Source: JANQPA01 sp964628385 (GTDB lineage: Bacteria > Bacteroidota > Bacteroidia > Chitinophagales > Saprospiraceae). From it: 64,000 bases of DNA. Below, piece by piece: positions 36,616 to 45,316 of this stretch. The DNA lies in NCBI GenBank assembly GCA_964628385.1, contig CAZVOD010000016.1:1-64000 (forward strand), read 5' to 3'. Under the pieces are notes generated by a model that was given only the letters and a program-made list of their open reading frames with translations, was not told the DNA's origin and made no database searches. The first letter of the stretch is position 1. Each line of letters starts with the position of its first letter. The translations under genes were made by a program, and so were the position numbers.

Positions 36616-37362
36616 ATGTCATTACTCCAAGATAAAGTGGCTTTGATCACTGGCGGCTCAAGAGGTATCGGCGCCTCTATCGTCAAGCGTTTTGCCGAAC
36701 AAGGAGCTATTGTAGCTTTTACCTACAGAGCTTCTGCTGCATCTGCTCAAGCCATAGAAGAAGAAATTACTAACAACGGCGGAAAAGCCAAAGCTTATCA
36801 GTCTGACGCCAGCTCTTTCGAACAGGCAGAAGCACTGGTAAAACAAGTGCTGGAAGATTTTGGAAAAATTGATGTTTTGATCAATAATGCCGGAATTACA
36901 CAAGATACTTTGATGCTTAGAATGAATGAAGAGCAATGGGATAAAGTAATGGCTACCAACCTCAAATCTGTTTTTAACCTCACCAAGCAGGTGCTGCGTC
37001 CAATGATGAAAAATCGCGGTGGGTCTATCATCCACATGAGCTCTATTGTCGGGATGACCGGAAATGCTGGGCAGGCCAATTATGCGGCCTCAAAAGCAGG
37101 GATTATAGGATTTTCCAAATCTATTGCCAAGGAAGTAGGTTCTCGTAACATCAGAAGCAATGTCATCGCACCCGGCTTCATAGAAACGGATATGACCGAT
37201 AAGCTGGACGAAAAAGTGAAAGAAAATTACCTAAGTAATATTCCTCTTAAGCGCCTCGGTAAAGCCGAAGAAGTAGCCGATACTTGTGTATTCCTGGCTT
37301 CGGATATGTCTAATTACGTTTCGGGCCAAACCCTAAGCGTTTGTGGTGCTTTGAATACCTAA
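36616..37362 (+). CDS. fabG: 3-oxoacyl-[acyl-carrier-protein] reductase
   Basis: NADPH-dependent reductase of fatty acid elongation, 248 residues. Cofactor motif TGGSRGIGASI (12-22), INNAGITQDTLMLRMNEEQW, catalytic Ser143 (MSSIVG), Tyr156 and Lys160 (YAASK), and the FabG-typical IAPGFIETDMTDKLDEKVK. The C-terminus ends VSGQTLSVCGALNT, slightly unusual next to the common G-x-x-M/V ending. Other SDR roles are possible but the TQD..LMRM stretch is a good FabG marker. Confidence 0.92.
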   Translation: MSLLQDKVALITGGSRGIGASIVKRFAEQGAIVAFTYRASAASAQAIEEEITNNGGKAKAYQSDASSFEQAEALVKQVLEDFGKIDVLINNAGITQDTLMLRMNEEQWDKVMATNLKSVFNLTKQVLRPMMKNRGGSIIHMSSIVGMTGNAGQANYAASKAGIIGFSKSIAKEVGSRNIRSNVIAPGFIETDMTDKLDEKVKENYLSNIPLKRLGKAEEVADTCVFLASDMSNYVSGQTLSVCGALNT

Positions 37363-37375
37363 ATCGGGCAGCATG

Positions 37376-37395
37376 CCTGAGCCTATCCGCTCAGG
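37376..37395 (+). other. Small hairpin between fabG and DinB-like gene
   Basis: CCTGAGC (37376-37382) and GCTCAGG (37389-37395) with a 6-nt loop, in the 53-nt spacer. There is no T-run, so it may be an mRNA-processing or attenuation element rather than a full terminator. Confidence 0.35.
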
Positions 37396-37415
37396 TAATA
37401 TAAAAAGCGGATATC

Positions 37416-37943
37416 ATGAATGAGGAAGAGCAGTTAGAACAACTACGAGTACTTATCATCGACCAAGTGAGGGTACGAATTTTTGAAGAAAGCATTCCCA
37501 GAATCAAAAAGTGCCTAGATCTGATTAGTGAGGAAGAAGTATGGCAGCGTCCTAATGAGCAATCCAATAGCATTGGTAATCTGATCCTGCACCTTTGTGG
37601 CAATGTGCGCCAGTGGTTGATCTCAGGCCTGGGAGGACAGGAAGATCATAGAAATCGGCAAGCAGAATTTTCAGACAAAGGCTCTATAGACAAGGTCGGG
37701 TTGTCAGCAAAACTAGATCTGTTACAAACTGATGCGGAGCCTGTACTTCAACAGGTAACTTCCAGAATGCTCACGGCCAATTATGACGTGCAATGCTTTC
37801 AGGAGACAGGTCTTAGCATTCTTGTTCATATTATAGAACATTTCTCCTATCATACCGGGCAGATTACTTTTTATGTTAAATCCTTAAAACAATTGGATAC
37901 AGGCTACTACAGTGGCCAAAATCTGGAAAAGAATAAAACGTAA
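37416..37943 (+). CDS. DinB/DUF1572-like four-helix protein
   Basis: A 175-residue helical protein of the DinB/YfiT-like superfamily. Candidate metal-binding histidines are in LILHLCGNVRQW (about residue 55) and HIIEHFSYHTGQITFY (about residues 143-158), at the spacing typical of the DUF1572/DinB group. Members bind a metal ion and some are thiol-S-transferases; the function here is unknown. It probably forms the end of a fabG operon, closed by the terminator at 37961. Confidence 0.8.
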   Translation: MNEEEQLEQLRVLIIDQVRVRIFEESIPRIKKCLDLISEEEVWQRPNEQSNSIGNLILHLCGNVRQWLISGLGGQEDHRNRQAEFSDKGSIDKVGLSAKLDLLQTDAEPVLQQVTSRMLTANYDVQCFQETGLSILVHIIEHFSYHTGQITFYVKSLKQLDTGYYSGQNLEKNKT

Positions 37944-38453
37944 GTGCAGTTTAATAAAAAAGGGATTTGACGAGTCAAATCCCTTATGGCATGCCTAACA
38001 TAAATGCAGTACAAATTATTTCCTTCTAAATATTAAATATTATTATAAGTTGCTTACCTAAAAAACAGTTGTTAAATTCAGTCACGAAAAATGTACAAAA
38101 CAGCCTTCTACAGTGTGTTGCAACCTATAAAATAAAAAGAAACAGTCAATTTTACGTACGATCGATCCGGAGGGAACGTCCAAAAATTCGGGGAATAATA
38201 TTTCCCGCTTTAATATTATAAAGGTACTAGTCTTATATTAGGTAAACAATTCAATTTACCAACACAAGCGCCAGGTAATTTTCCACAATTGTTAATCTTC
38301 TACAGAAGTGTTGGTAGAATTAAAATTACAAAGCGTTCTATCTTCTGTATTCTGCTAATTCGTGGGAGATGCAGCTGCTTCGAATCGATTCATCTGCCCG
38401 GTTACTATGTTAAAAACTATGTGGATAAGTTTATGATATCCACACTTTCCTGA
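37944..38453. other. Gene-free AT-rich region
   Basis: A 510-nt stretch holding only the terminator at 37961-37984. The remainder is AT-rich, with TAnnTTTG-like boxes too weak to call. No short frame looks coding, and no tRNA or other RNA is recognisable. Confidence 0.5.
37961..37984 (+). terminator. Terminator after DinB-like gene
   Basis: AGGGATTTGAC (37961-37971), GA, GTCAAATCCCT (37974-37984): a perfect 11-bp palindrome directly downstream of the stop and preceded by an A-run. The inner pairs must open to form a loop. Confidence 0.7.
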
Positions 38454-38771
38454 TCATTGCCATAATCTGGACAGCTTCTGAGCTGTTCGATTAATCTGGC
38501 TGATCCTTCCTTTGTTCAAAGAGTAAAGCGTTTGGTTCGATGTACCCGAGCTCGTCACGATAGAAGAGCTCTTTAAATCATTCAGTACAGTGTTGAGAAA
38601 AGTGGGGGAGCTTCCGGTTAGCCGGGCGAGATCAACAAACGTGATGTCTTGCTGTCGCTGTAATACCTCAATAATAGGCTTGACTTTAGAATTACGCAAT
38701 AATTCCAGAGTGGTAATTGCGCTCTGCATCCGCTCATTCGAGATGCGCTTTATAGTGTTACAAGTGTTCAT
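38454..38771 (-). CDS. Small winged-helix (ArsR-like) DNA-binding protein
   Basis: A 105-residue protein (start ATG 38771, MNTCNTIKRIS). Residues about 35-80 read as a winged helix: KPIIEVLQRQQDITFVDLAR, then LTGSSPTFLNTVLNDLKSSS as the recognition helix, and a wing ending TLYSLNKGR. The layout resembles ArsR-like regulators, without visible metal-site cysteines. It is isolated: a 510-nt empty stretch on one side and a 284-nt AT-rich spacer on the other. Target genes cannot be inferred; the divergent protease gene at 39056 is the nearest candidate. Confidence 0.7.
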   Translation of the reverse strand: MNTCNTIKRISNERMQSAITTLELLRNSKVKPIIEVLQRQQDITFVDLARLTGSSPTFLNTVLNDLKSSSIVTSSGTSNQTLYSLNKGRISQINRTAQKLSRLWQ

Positions 38772-39055
38772 GGTGTAATGGTTTTTAACCTTTTGTTTCT
38801 GTGTTGTGCAATACAAATATAGCCGTATAAAAATTCATATAAAAGATAATCTACATGTATTTTGTGTGTAAAAACATTGTATTACAGATAATATATTAGA
38901 ATGTTTGATGTTTTTATGTTTGTAAAATAGCTATCTGTTAAAGTTGAGAATAAATCAAGAGGTGACCTTGCGAATTTTTTTACGTAACAAGTAAAGTCAG
39001 CATTCATTTTTTTAATTTCGATGGTGATTTTACCACTTCACAAAAATAGAACATC

Positions 39056-40606
39056 ATGCCCATAAGAATGGAAAAAGATCCCAATGAGGGACGCAATCAA
39101 AGGCCCGGCCAGGGCAGGTCCAACCCACTGATCAACTGGTTGCCTATGATTTTATTGTTTGTTTTTAGGAAGCCCAAAATTGCCATCCCCATCCTTTTGA
39201 TTGGTGCTGTCTGGTATTTTTTCATGGGCGGACAAGAGATGCTGGGTGGTTTTTCAGCACCCTCAGGGAATGAAGATCCACTTCAGGGTTTTACCCTGGG
39301 CGCCTCCCTAAGTGAGGAGCGTTTTGATAAAGCTCAGGTATTTGTACCTCTTTCCTATGGTTTTGGGGGGCGAAATCAGCTGCCTTCCAGAATCTCACTG
39401 GAGGAGTATGCACCGCCGCGGCAGCAGCAAGGCAGTCAGGGCTCCTGTGTAGGATGGGCCAGTGCCTATGCCGCCAGAACGATCCTGCAGGCTAAAGCCA
39501 CCGGTGGTGATCCGGCACAATTGGCATTTAGTCCGTCATATTTGTATAATCAGATCAGACTGGAAGGTTGTCAGGGAGCCTATATGCTGGATGCCATGAG
39601 AACAATGAAGCAGAACGGAGCCTTGCCGTTTAGGCAGTTTACCTACGATGAAAGTAGCTGCGCACAAACGCCTTCCAAAAGCGAAATCGCCAAAGCCAGA
39701 GCCTACAGCATCAGCGGGTATAACCGATTAACCAACGGACCAAGAGACTACACCCCCAATATTTTGGCCATCAAACAAAATCTTGCTCAAGGTGCTCCCG
39801 TCGTAATCGGAATGATGGTCGGTGGTTCTTTTATGAGCCGGATGGTCGGACAAGATATGTGGCGGCCTACTTCCAGCGACTATTACCAAAGAGGCTTCGG
39901 TGGCCACGCTATGTGCGTAATCGGTTATGATGACAATTATGAAGGAGGAGCTTTCCAAATTATGAATAGTTGGGGCGAAAAATGGGGTAATAAAGGTAAT
40001 TGCTGGGTAAAGTACAGTGACTTTATGAAGTTCACTAAAGAAGCTTATGGTTTGTTTCCGCTGACTGCTACCGAAAAAGGACAATCCGATAAGTTTGAGG
40101 TGGAATTCGGATTGGCTGACATGAATAGCAAAACCACTTTGGCATTAAAAAAATTATCCGATCTCTCCTTTGGTACTCTAAAACCTCTTACACCGAATGA
40201 TAAGTTCAAGGTTCTTTTCGCCAATAGCGAAGAGAGCTATGTATATGTCTTTGGTGAAGAAACAGATGGCTCCAGCTATGTTTTGTTCCCATATACGGAA
40301 AAGCATTCTCCTTACTGCGGTATCACAGGAACTCGCTTATTCCCTGATGATTATTCCATGTCTCCGGATGATCAGGGTAATAAAGACAGAATAGCTATTG
40401 TTGTCTCCAAAAAAGAACTGGACTATCAGGCGTTTAATCAAAAACTCAACAGGAGCCGGCAGCAAACCTATGCCGGAAAACTGAGAGAAGCTCTGGGGAA
40501 TGATCGCATTCGCAACGTTAACTTTCGTGCTGGAAGCACCATCGCTTTTAGTGCCGACGCCAAGCAGGGAACCATGGTAGGAATGATCATTGAAGTGGAC
40601 AAATAA
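39056..40606 (+). CDS. Membrane-anchored papain-like (C1) cysteine protease with C-terminal DUF4384-like domain
   Basis: A 516-residue protein. An N-terminal cytosolic stretch is followed by a hydrophobic anchor (about residues 30-62). The papain domain (about 100-340) has all catalytic residues: Cys131 in GSQGSCVGWASAYA, His284 in GGHAMCVIGYDD and Asn304 in IMNSWGEKWGNKG, so it should be active. Residues about 365-510 form a second domain containing DKFKVLFANSEESYVYVF and YVLFPYTEKHSPYCGI, resembling DUF4384 domains found on bacterial caspase-like and protease proteins. No propeptide or inhibitor gene is visible. The role is unknown; a regulatory or defensive envelope protease is conceivable but inferred only. 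Confidence 0.85.
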   Translation: MPIRMEKDPNEGRNQRPGQGRSNPLINWLPMILLFVFRKPKIAIPILLIGAVWYFFMGGQEMLGGFSAPSGNEDPLQGFTLGASLSEERFDKAQVFVPLSYGFGGRNQLPSRISLEEYAPPRQQQGSQGSCVGWASAYAARTILQAKATGGDPAQLAFSPSYLYNQIRLEGCQGAYMLDAMRTMKQNGALPFRQFTYDESSCAQTPSKSEIAKARAYSISGYNRLTNGPRDYTPNILAIKQNLAQGAPVVIGMMVGGSFMSRMVGQDMWRPTSSDYYQRGFGGHAMCVIGYDDNYEGGAFQIMNSWGEKWGNKGNCWVKYSDFMKFTKEAYGLFPLTATEKGQSDKFEVEFGLADMNSKTTLALKKLSDLSFGTLKPLTPNDKFKVLFANSEESYVYVFGEETDGSSYVLFPYTEKHSPYCGITGTRLFPDDYSMSPDDQGNKDRIAIVVSKKELDYQAFNQKLNRSRQQTYAGKLREALGNDRIRNVNFRAGSTIAFSADAKQGTMVGMIIEVDK

Positions 40607-40644
40607 AAGGCAATTTCTTATCAGAGGATGGATTAAACAAGTCT

Positions 40645-40680
40645 AATAGCAAGACTACGAGCAGTCTTGCTATTTTTTTT
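40645..40680 (+). terminator. Intrinsic terminator after the protease gene
   Basis: AATAGCAAGACT (40645-40656), 6-nt loop, AGTCTTGCTATT (40663-40674), running into eight consecutive T (40673-40680). A textbook Rho-independent terminator. Confidence 0.9.
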
Positions 40681-40747
40681 ATCTGAAGTTGTCTAAGCAT
40701 TTTGAACCACTTGTCTAAAACCAGGAGCTCAAACGCTTGCTCTACCT

Positions 40748-41347
40748 TTAAAATACCAGTCCGGCAGACAAGGTAAATACGTTATTGCGACCACCCGCGT
40801 CCTTGAAAAAGTCAGTCATGCCGATTTCATAATTAGCCTCCACTGTAAGGAAACTGAACAGATCTACTCCTACACCAACGTTAGAGCCTAATATAAAGGT
40901 GTTGATGTCGTCTGCACTGATATCAAAGTTATCTCTTTCCGTTACACTGAGCAATATAGAGGGCGTAATACCTCCTTTGATGTATAAACCTAGCAACCCG
41001 CCGTCGCCGGTTAGGTTTAGGCCGATATTTAAAGGTAGTTTAAGTTGCTGAATAGTAGTTTGTTCTTCAAAGTTGATGTCCTGATTATCAGTTCTCATCA
41101 AGTCTGCTGTAAAGCTATAATAGTGGGCACCGGGATGCAGTTGTAGAAAACCTTCTCCGATACGAAAATCCACCCCAGCATTAAAGCCTACTCTGGCTTC
41201 CGTCTCTGTGTTAATGTTTTGCAATTCGTAGCTTAGGCCCGATGCATTAACCCCAACTTTTGGGCTAACTTGCAGCTTTTGTGCCTGTGCACCGATTAGG
41301 AGGGCGAAGAAAAAACATACAGTCAGGATCAATTGATTACTTTTCAT
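40748..41347 (-). CDS. Outer-membrane beta-barrel protein (PorT/porin-like)
   Basis: A 199-residue exported protein from ATG 41347 (MKSNQLILTVCFFFALLIG, cleavage after AQA). The mature part alternates short amphipathic strands (VGFNAGVDFRIG, LKLPLNIGLNLTG, LGLYIKGGITPSILL, VGVGVDLFSFLTVEANYEIG), ending in a Phe (LSAGLVF), as expected for an 8-strand outer-membrane barrel. It is a paralogue of the barrel at 46788; the C-termini align closely (V-D/E-x-x-Y-E-V/I-G-L/M-T). Function unknown. Confidence 0.85.
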   Translation of the reverse strand: MKSNQLILTVCFFFALLIGAQAQKLQVSPKVGVNASGLSYELQNINTETEARVGFNAGVDFRIGEGFLQLHPGAHYYSFTADLMRTDNQDINFEEQTTIQQLKLPLNIGLNLTGDGGLLGLYIKGGITPSILLSVTERDNFDISADDINTFILGSNVGVGVDLFSFLTVEANYEIGMTDFFKDAGGRNNVFTLSAGLVF

Positions 41348-41616
41348 TGTTTTGGTTTTTTTTGTGAAAAATTCATTTTTTATATTGAGAATGTTTTTTA
41401 AAAAAGGTGTCGGAAAAAGGTACTTTATCAATTCTCCGACACAATTATCCTAATTAGATGGTTACTTTCGGGTGTTTGTGTCTTTAGCAAATTTTTGGTA
41501 CCCATCATTTTCAAATATTCCATCCCAAAACGCTTATTTTTTTCAATAATGGTGATAGCGCACAGCAAAAAACAGAACTTTAAGACTCTTTCACTGAAAT
41601 TAAGATCCTTCATAAA

Positions 41617-42732
41617 ATGAAAAGCCTGCTAGCAAAACTCATTGAACCAACTTTATTGATTGATGAAAAAAAATGCCGCTCCAACATAGAAAACATGGTT
41701 GCCAAAGCCCGGGAAAATCAACTGGAGCTACGTCCACATTCCAAAACTCACCAATCACATATCGTGGGGCGGTGGTTGCGCGAAAGTGGCGTGAAAAAAA
41801 TTGCCGTTTCTTCTATTCGGATGGCTCAGTATTTTGCCGCCGACGGCTGGCAGGACATTGCAGTGGCTTTTCCTACCAATATCCGCGAAATAAACCGAAT
41901 AAATGAACTGGCGGGAAGCATACAACTAAGTTTGCTGGTAGAAAATATAGAGGCGGTAGCGTTTTTGGAAAAAGAACTACCCCATTCCATAAAAGTTTTT
42001 ATCAAAGCAGATACTGGCTATCACCGTACTGGCTTGGAGGCTAGTCAATTTGATCGTTTGGATGAGCTTGTTGAAAGCATCTCCGGGGCTTCCATGATGG
42101 AACTGCAAGGGTTTCTGTCTCATGCCGGGCACAGCTACAAGGCCAGAGGTGTTGCCGATATAGAAGCAGTTCACCAAAACAGCTTGACAGAATTTGAAAA
42201 GTTTCGGCAGCGATACGAGGCCGCCCACCCCAATTTGACCTATTCCGTAGGCGATACCCCCACCTGCAGCGCTATGAGTACCTTTGGTATAGCCAACGAG
42301 ATCCGCCCCGGTAACTTCGTTTTTTATGATTTATCACAAACCACCATTGGTGCCTGCTCATTGGAAGAGATCGCTGTTGTCATTGCTTGTCCGGTGGTAG
42401 CCAAACATCCCAACAGAAGTGAGATCGTCCTTTACGGAGGGGGCGTACATTTTTCAAAAGATAGAAACCTACACCCCAACGGAGGGCAGACTTACTACGG
42501 CCTCATAGTCGAATGGACTGACAATGGCTGGCAAGGCAACTGGCAAAATTCCTATATCAAATCCTTGTCGCAGGAACACAGCATTGTAAAAGCCACTACT
42601 GAGTTGATGGAAAAAACAGAAATTGGTGATATGCTTGGTATATTACCAATTCATTCCTGTATGATGGCTAATCTGATGAAACGCTATCAAACTCTGGACG
42701 GAAAATGGATTAACATGATGGCCTATCCCTAA
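41617..42732 (+). CDS. D-threonine aldolase / D-serine dehydratase-like PLP enzyme
   Basis: A 371-residue fold-type III PLP enzyme (alanine-racemase-like N-terminal barrel plus beta domain). The PLP lysine is in RPHSKTHQS (about residue 43), KADTGYHRTGLEA lines the barrel, and the C-terminal metal site appears as PIHSCMMANLM (His and Cys ligands). This combination marks the metal-activated DSD1/DTA family, acting on D-threonine, D-serine or D-3-hydroxyaspartate. The exact substrate cannot be fixed. The 3' end overlaps the convergent ldhA-like gene by 4 nt. Confidence 0.88.
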   Translation: MKSLLAKLIEPTLLIDEKKCRSNIENMVAKARENQLELRPHSKTHQSHIVGRWLRESGVKKIAVSSIRMAQYFAADGWQDIAVAFPTNIREINRINELAGSIQLSLLVENIEAVAFLEKELPHSIKVFIKADTGYHRTGLEASQFDRLDELVESISGASMMELQGFLSHAGHSYKARGVADIEAVHQNSLTEFEKFRQRYEAAHPNLTYSVGDTPTCSAMSTFGIANEIRPGNFVFYDLSQTTIGACSLEEIAVVIACPVVAKHPNRSEIVLYGGGVHFSKDRNLHPNGGQTYYGLIVEWTDNGWQGNWQNSYIKSLSQEHSIVKATTELMEKTEIGDMLGILPIHSCMMANLMKRYQTLDGKWINMMAYP

Positions 42733-43724
42733 GGCAGGGTGACTTCATTGCCGGATAATTTGCCTGCCGCTGCATCACTGAGGTTTTGTAAAGTGACCTG
42801 AGCAATCTGATCCATAGCTTCTTTGGTGAAAAAGCTCTGGTGGGAGGTGATTAGCACATTAGGAAAAGTTATTAATTGTAGGATCTGCTCATCTTGCAAA
42901 ATGCTGTCAGATAAATCTTCAAAAAACAGGTTCTCCTCCTGCTCGTATACATCGATACCCAGATAGCCTAATTTTAAGCCCCGCAGTGCTTCTATCGCCG
43001 CTTGTGTATCTACCAGAGCTCCACGGCTGGTGTTGATGAGCATGGCTCCATCTTTCATGACCTTCAGAGAATCTCTGTTGATAATGTAACGAGTTTGTGG
43101 GGTGAGCGGACAATGCAGAGAGACGATATCTGATTGAGCCAAAAGCTCTTCAAGACTGACATATTGTACTTTCTTTTCCTTTAAATCATCGTCCGGGAAA
43201 GGATCATAAGCCATCACTCGGCAGCCCAGGCCCAACATGATTTCACAAAAAGCTTTACCGATTTTTCCGGTACCAATAACGCCTGCTGTTTTACCGTACA
43301 GGTCAAATCCGAGCAATTTATCCAACGAAAAATTACTCTCTCTGACCCGGTTATAGGCCTTGTGTGTCTTGCGGTTCAGGGTAAGGATGATAGCCAGTGC
43401 GTGTTCGGCAACAGCATGAGGCGAATAGGCAGGCACTCTGACTATAGTCATCCCTCTATCTAGTGCCGCTTTAACATCAACATGGTTAAACCCGGCACTG
43501 CGCAGCGCCAGAATTTCCACTCCTTTTTCACTTAATTTCTCAATAGCTTTGTCACTGAGCTTGTCGTTGACAAAAAGACAAACGGCCCGATGGCCATCGA
43601 CCAGATTGGTGGTATTTTCATTCAGGTTGGCTTCAAAAAAATCCAGGGTATGACCATGTTCTTTATTGTGAAAATTAAAAAAACGAACATCATATGGCTT
43701 GGTACTAAAGAAAGCAACCCTCAT
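42729..43724 (-). CDS. ldhA: D-lactate dehydrogenase-like 2-hydroxyacid dehydrogenase
   Basis: A 331-residue NAD-dependent D-2-hydroxyacid dehydrogenase. LRSAGFNHVDVKAAL and YSPHAVAEHALAIIL lie in the substrate domain. GVIGTGKIGKAFCEIMLGLG (about residue 148) is the Rossmann loop. LINTSRGALVDT carries the catalytic Arg, DVYEQEE the Glu region and TSHQSFFTKEA the catalytic His. The pattern is that of fermentative LdhA (pyruvate to D-lactate). It is followed upstream on the same strand by the universal stress protein gene. Confidence 0.92.
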   Translation of the reverse strand: MRVAFFSTKPYDVRFFNFHNKEHGHTLDFFEANLNENTTNLVDGHRAVCLFVNDKLSDKAIEKLSEKGVEILALRSAGFNHVDVKAALDRGMTIVRVPAYSPHAVAEHALAIILTLNRKTHKAYNRVRESNFSLDKLLGFDLYGKTAGVIGTGKIGKAFCEIMLGLGCRVMAYDPFPDDDLKEKKVQYVSLEELLAQSDIVSLHCPLTPQTRYIINRDSLKVMKDGAMLINTSRGALVDTQAAIEALRGLKLGYLGIDVYEQEENLFFEDLSDSILQDEQILQLITFPNVLITSHQSFFTKEAMDQIAQVTLQNLSDAAAGKLSGNEVTLP

Positions 43725-43776
43725 AACACAACTTTTTACACCTTTATCAAAGAAAAACTTCTATCCTCTGCGGTTC

Positions 43777-44625
43777 TTACAGCGTATGAGCCTGTAGAGA
43801 CAAGATGGGAACTTTACTATGGTAGGATAAGTATTTTGTCCGGCTGAATTCAAATAGCTCCTGCACGAAGTTGCGCTTTTGGGTAGTCATAGCCAGGATA
43901 TCTATTTGCTTTTCATCCATATACTTAGTGAGCACTTTAAAGATATCCTGTCCGTTGAGCACTTCAAAATGCACCCTGGGATACGTTTCGAATTCGGCAG
44001 CCAGTTTATCCATATTCTTATTGTAAAATTCAATATGAGCTGTATCAACATTGACGCAGTAAATCTCAAAGTCAAACACTTTTTGTAGCGATAATAGCTT
44101 TTTAAAGGCTACTTTTTCTACAGGAGTGAAGGTCGTCGTGAAAGCAACCTTATCAATCTGACCATCAAACGAGGCTTTTTCCGGAACTGCCAAAACCGGT
44201 GCATTGGCATTTTCAAGTACTTCACCGGCATTGCTCCCCAAAATGATCTCTTTTAAGCCTTCGGCCCCAGTGGTGCTCATGACTATCATATCTACAACTT
44301 CCTTATCGGCCACTTCCAGAATAGCTTCTACGAGGTCTTCGGCTTCTTCCATCACGTGCACCATTTCAATATTGCTAAGACCATTTTCTTCGGCCATCTT
44401 CTTTAATGGAGGTAAGGCATTTTTGTAATTCTCAAAGGCATGAATATCAAAATCTTGAAAGAATTCCTGAATATTTACAGGCATATGGGTAGCGCTGATA
44501 TTCGGTTTCTGGAAAACGTGCAACGTCGTAATCCGGGCTCCTGTTTTCTGAGCTACCTGAAGGGCATAAATGAAAGCCCTGTTGGAGGCCTCCGAGAAAT
44601 CCGTTGGGAAGAGTATATTATTCAT
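43777..44625 (-). CDS. Tandem universal stress protein
   Basis: A 282-residue protein of two Usp domains. Domain 1 (about 1-148) begins NNILFPTDFSEASNRAFIYA and keeps the ATP-binding pattern STTGAEGLKEIILGSNAGEVL then APVLAVP. Domain 2 (about 155-282) is more divergent and lacks the full G-x2-G-x9-GS motif. Usp proteins respond to starvation, anoxia and redox stress. It lies upstream of ldhA on the same strand with a gap of about 52 nt, consistent with a low-oxygen/fermentative setting (inference). Confidence 0.9.
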   Translation of the reverse strand: MNNILFPTDFSEASNRAFIYALQVAQKTGARITTLHVFQKPNISATHMPVNIQEFFQDFDIHAFENYKNALPPLKKMAEENGLSNIEMVHVMEEAEDLVEAILEVADKEVVDMIVMSTTGAEGLKEIILGSNAGEVLENANAPVLAVPEKASFDGQIDKVAFTTTFTPVEKVAFKKLLSLQKVFDFEIYCVNVDTAHIEFYNKNMDKLAAEFETYPRVHFEVLNGQDIFKVLTKYMDEKQIDILAMTTQKRNFVQELFEFSRTKYLSYHSKVPILSLQAHTL

Positions 44626-44813
44626 CGCTACTGTTTAATACACGAAAAGCAATTGTATGAGGTAATGTACAGTGAATAGAAAGCCATAATAACTAAATGG
44701 TGGTAGGATACCCCTCTTAGGGTATTCACCTGTTACTGTAGCTTCTATTCCCGGTACAGCTTCATTTTCAACGTAATTTTAAGAAAAAAAAGAAGCAATA
44801 ACGACTATCTTTC

Positions 44814-45113
44814 TCATTTTTCGGCGGATTTTACCTCCAGGGGTATCTCCTCTACTTTTTCTCTGTCAAGTAATTCGGATGACAAGTACTGCCGCAATTC
44901 TGATACCGCCGGAATCCTGCCGGCAGATACTACTTTCTGGTTAATCGTTAATGCAGGGATAGCTGGAAGTTTGAACGATAAAAAACTTTCTAGGTCTGTG
45001 ATGTAGTTGATTGAACATGAAAGATCCAAGTCTTGCAACGCCATTTCAACTGAACGCAGGAGAACTACATCTCTTGCACTGCCTACTCCAAAAACTTCTA
45101 TATTCAAATTCAT
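44814..45113 (-). CDS. Cysteine-less thioredoxin-fold protein (TM0996/MTH895-like)
   Basis: A 99-residue protein that aligns with the small archaeal-type thioredoxins annotated 'thioredoxin family protein / redox-active disulfide protein 2'. It shows IEVFGVGSARDVVLLRSVEM where the family has G-x-G-C-x-x-C, the cis-Pro segment LPAIPALTINQKVVSAGRIP, and the final helix SELRQYL. Both active-site cysteines are replaced (Ser, Asp); the one remaining Cys is at about residue 33, elsewhere in the fold. It cannot do standard dithiol chemistry. It may be a binding subunit, or the gene may be drifting. Confidence 0.75.
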   Translation of the reverse strand: MNLNIEVFGVGSARDVVLLRSVEMALQDLDLSCSINYITDLESFLSFKLPAIPALTINQKVVSAGRIPAVSELRQYLSSELLDREKVEEIPLEVKSAEK

Positions 45114-45316
45114 TGGATCGTATTTATGGTATTAATTTTAAATCATTAGCAATCTCGACTAAAGTCAAGCAAACTAGCATGATTGGCATCAGTGGGCGTT
45201 ATGACTATTATCAGTGAGGTCCAGGATTTCATACTGCGGTGATTAAAACGGGATTGAAGCTTACAAAAAGCGAATATGTTTAAAATTTTTCCTTGCTTTA
45301 CTTGCAAAACGTCAAT

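Noticed and set aside
41428..41613. A 61-codon minus-strand frame between the barrel and the PLP-enzyme gene
   Set aside because: No similarity, no start context, and it occupies the likely promoter region of the divergent genes.
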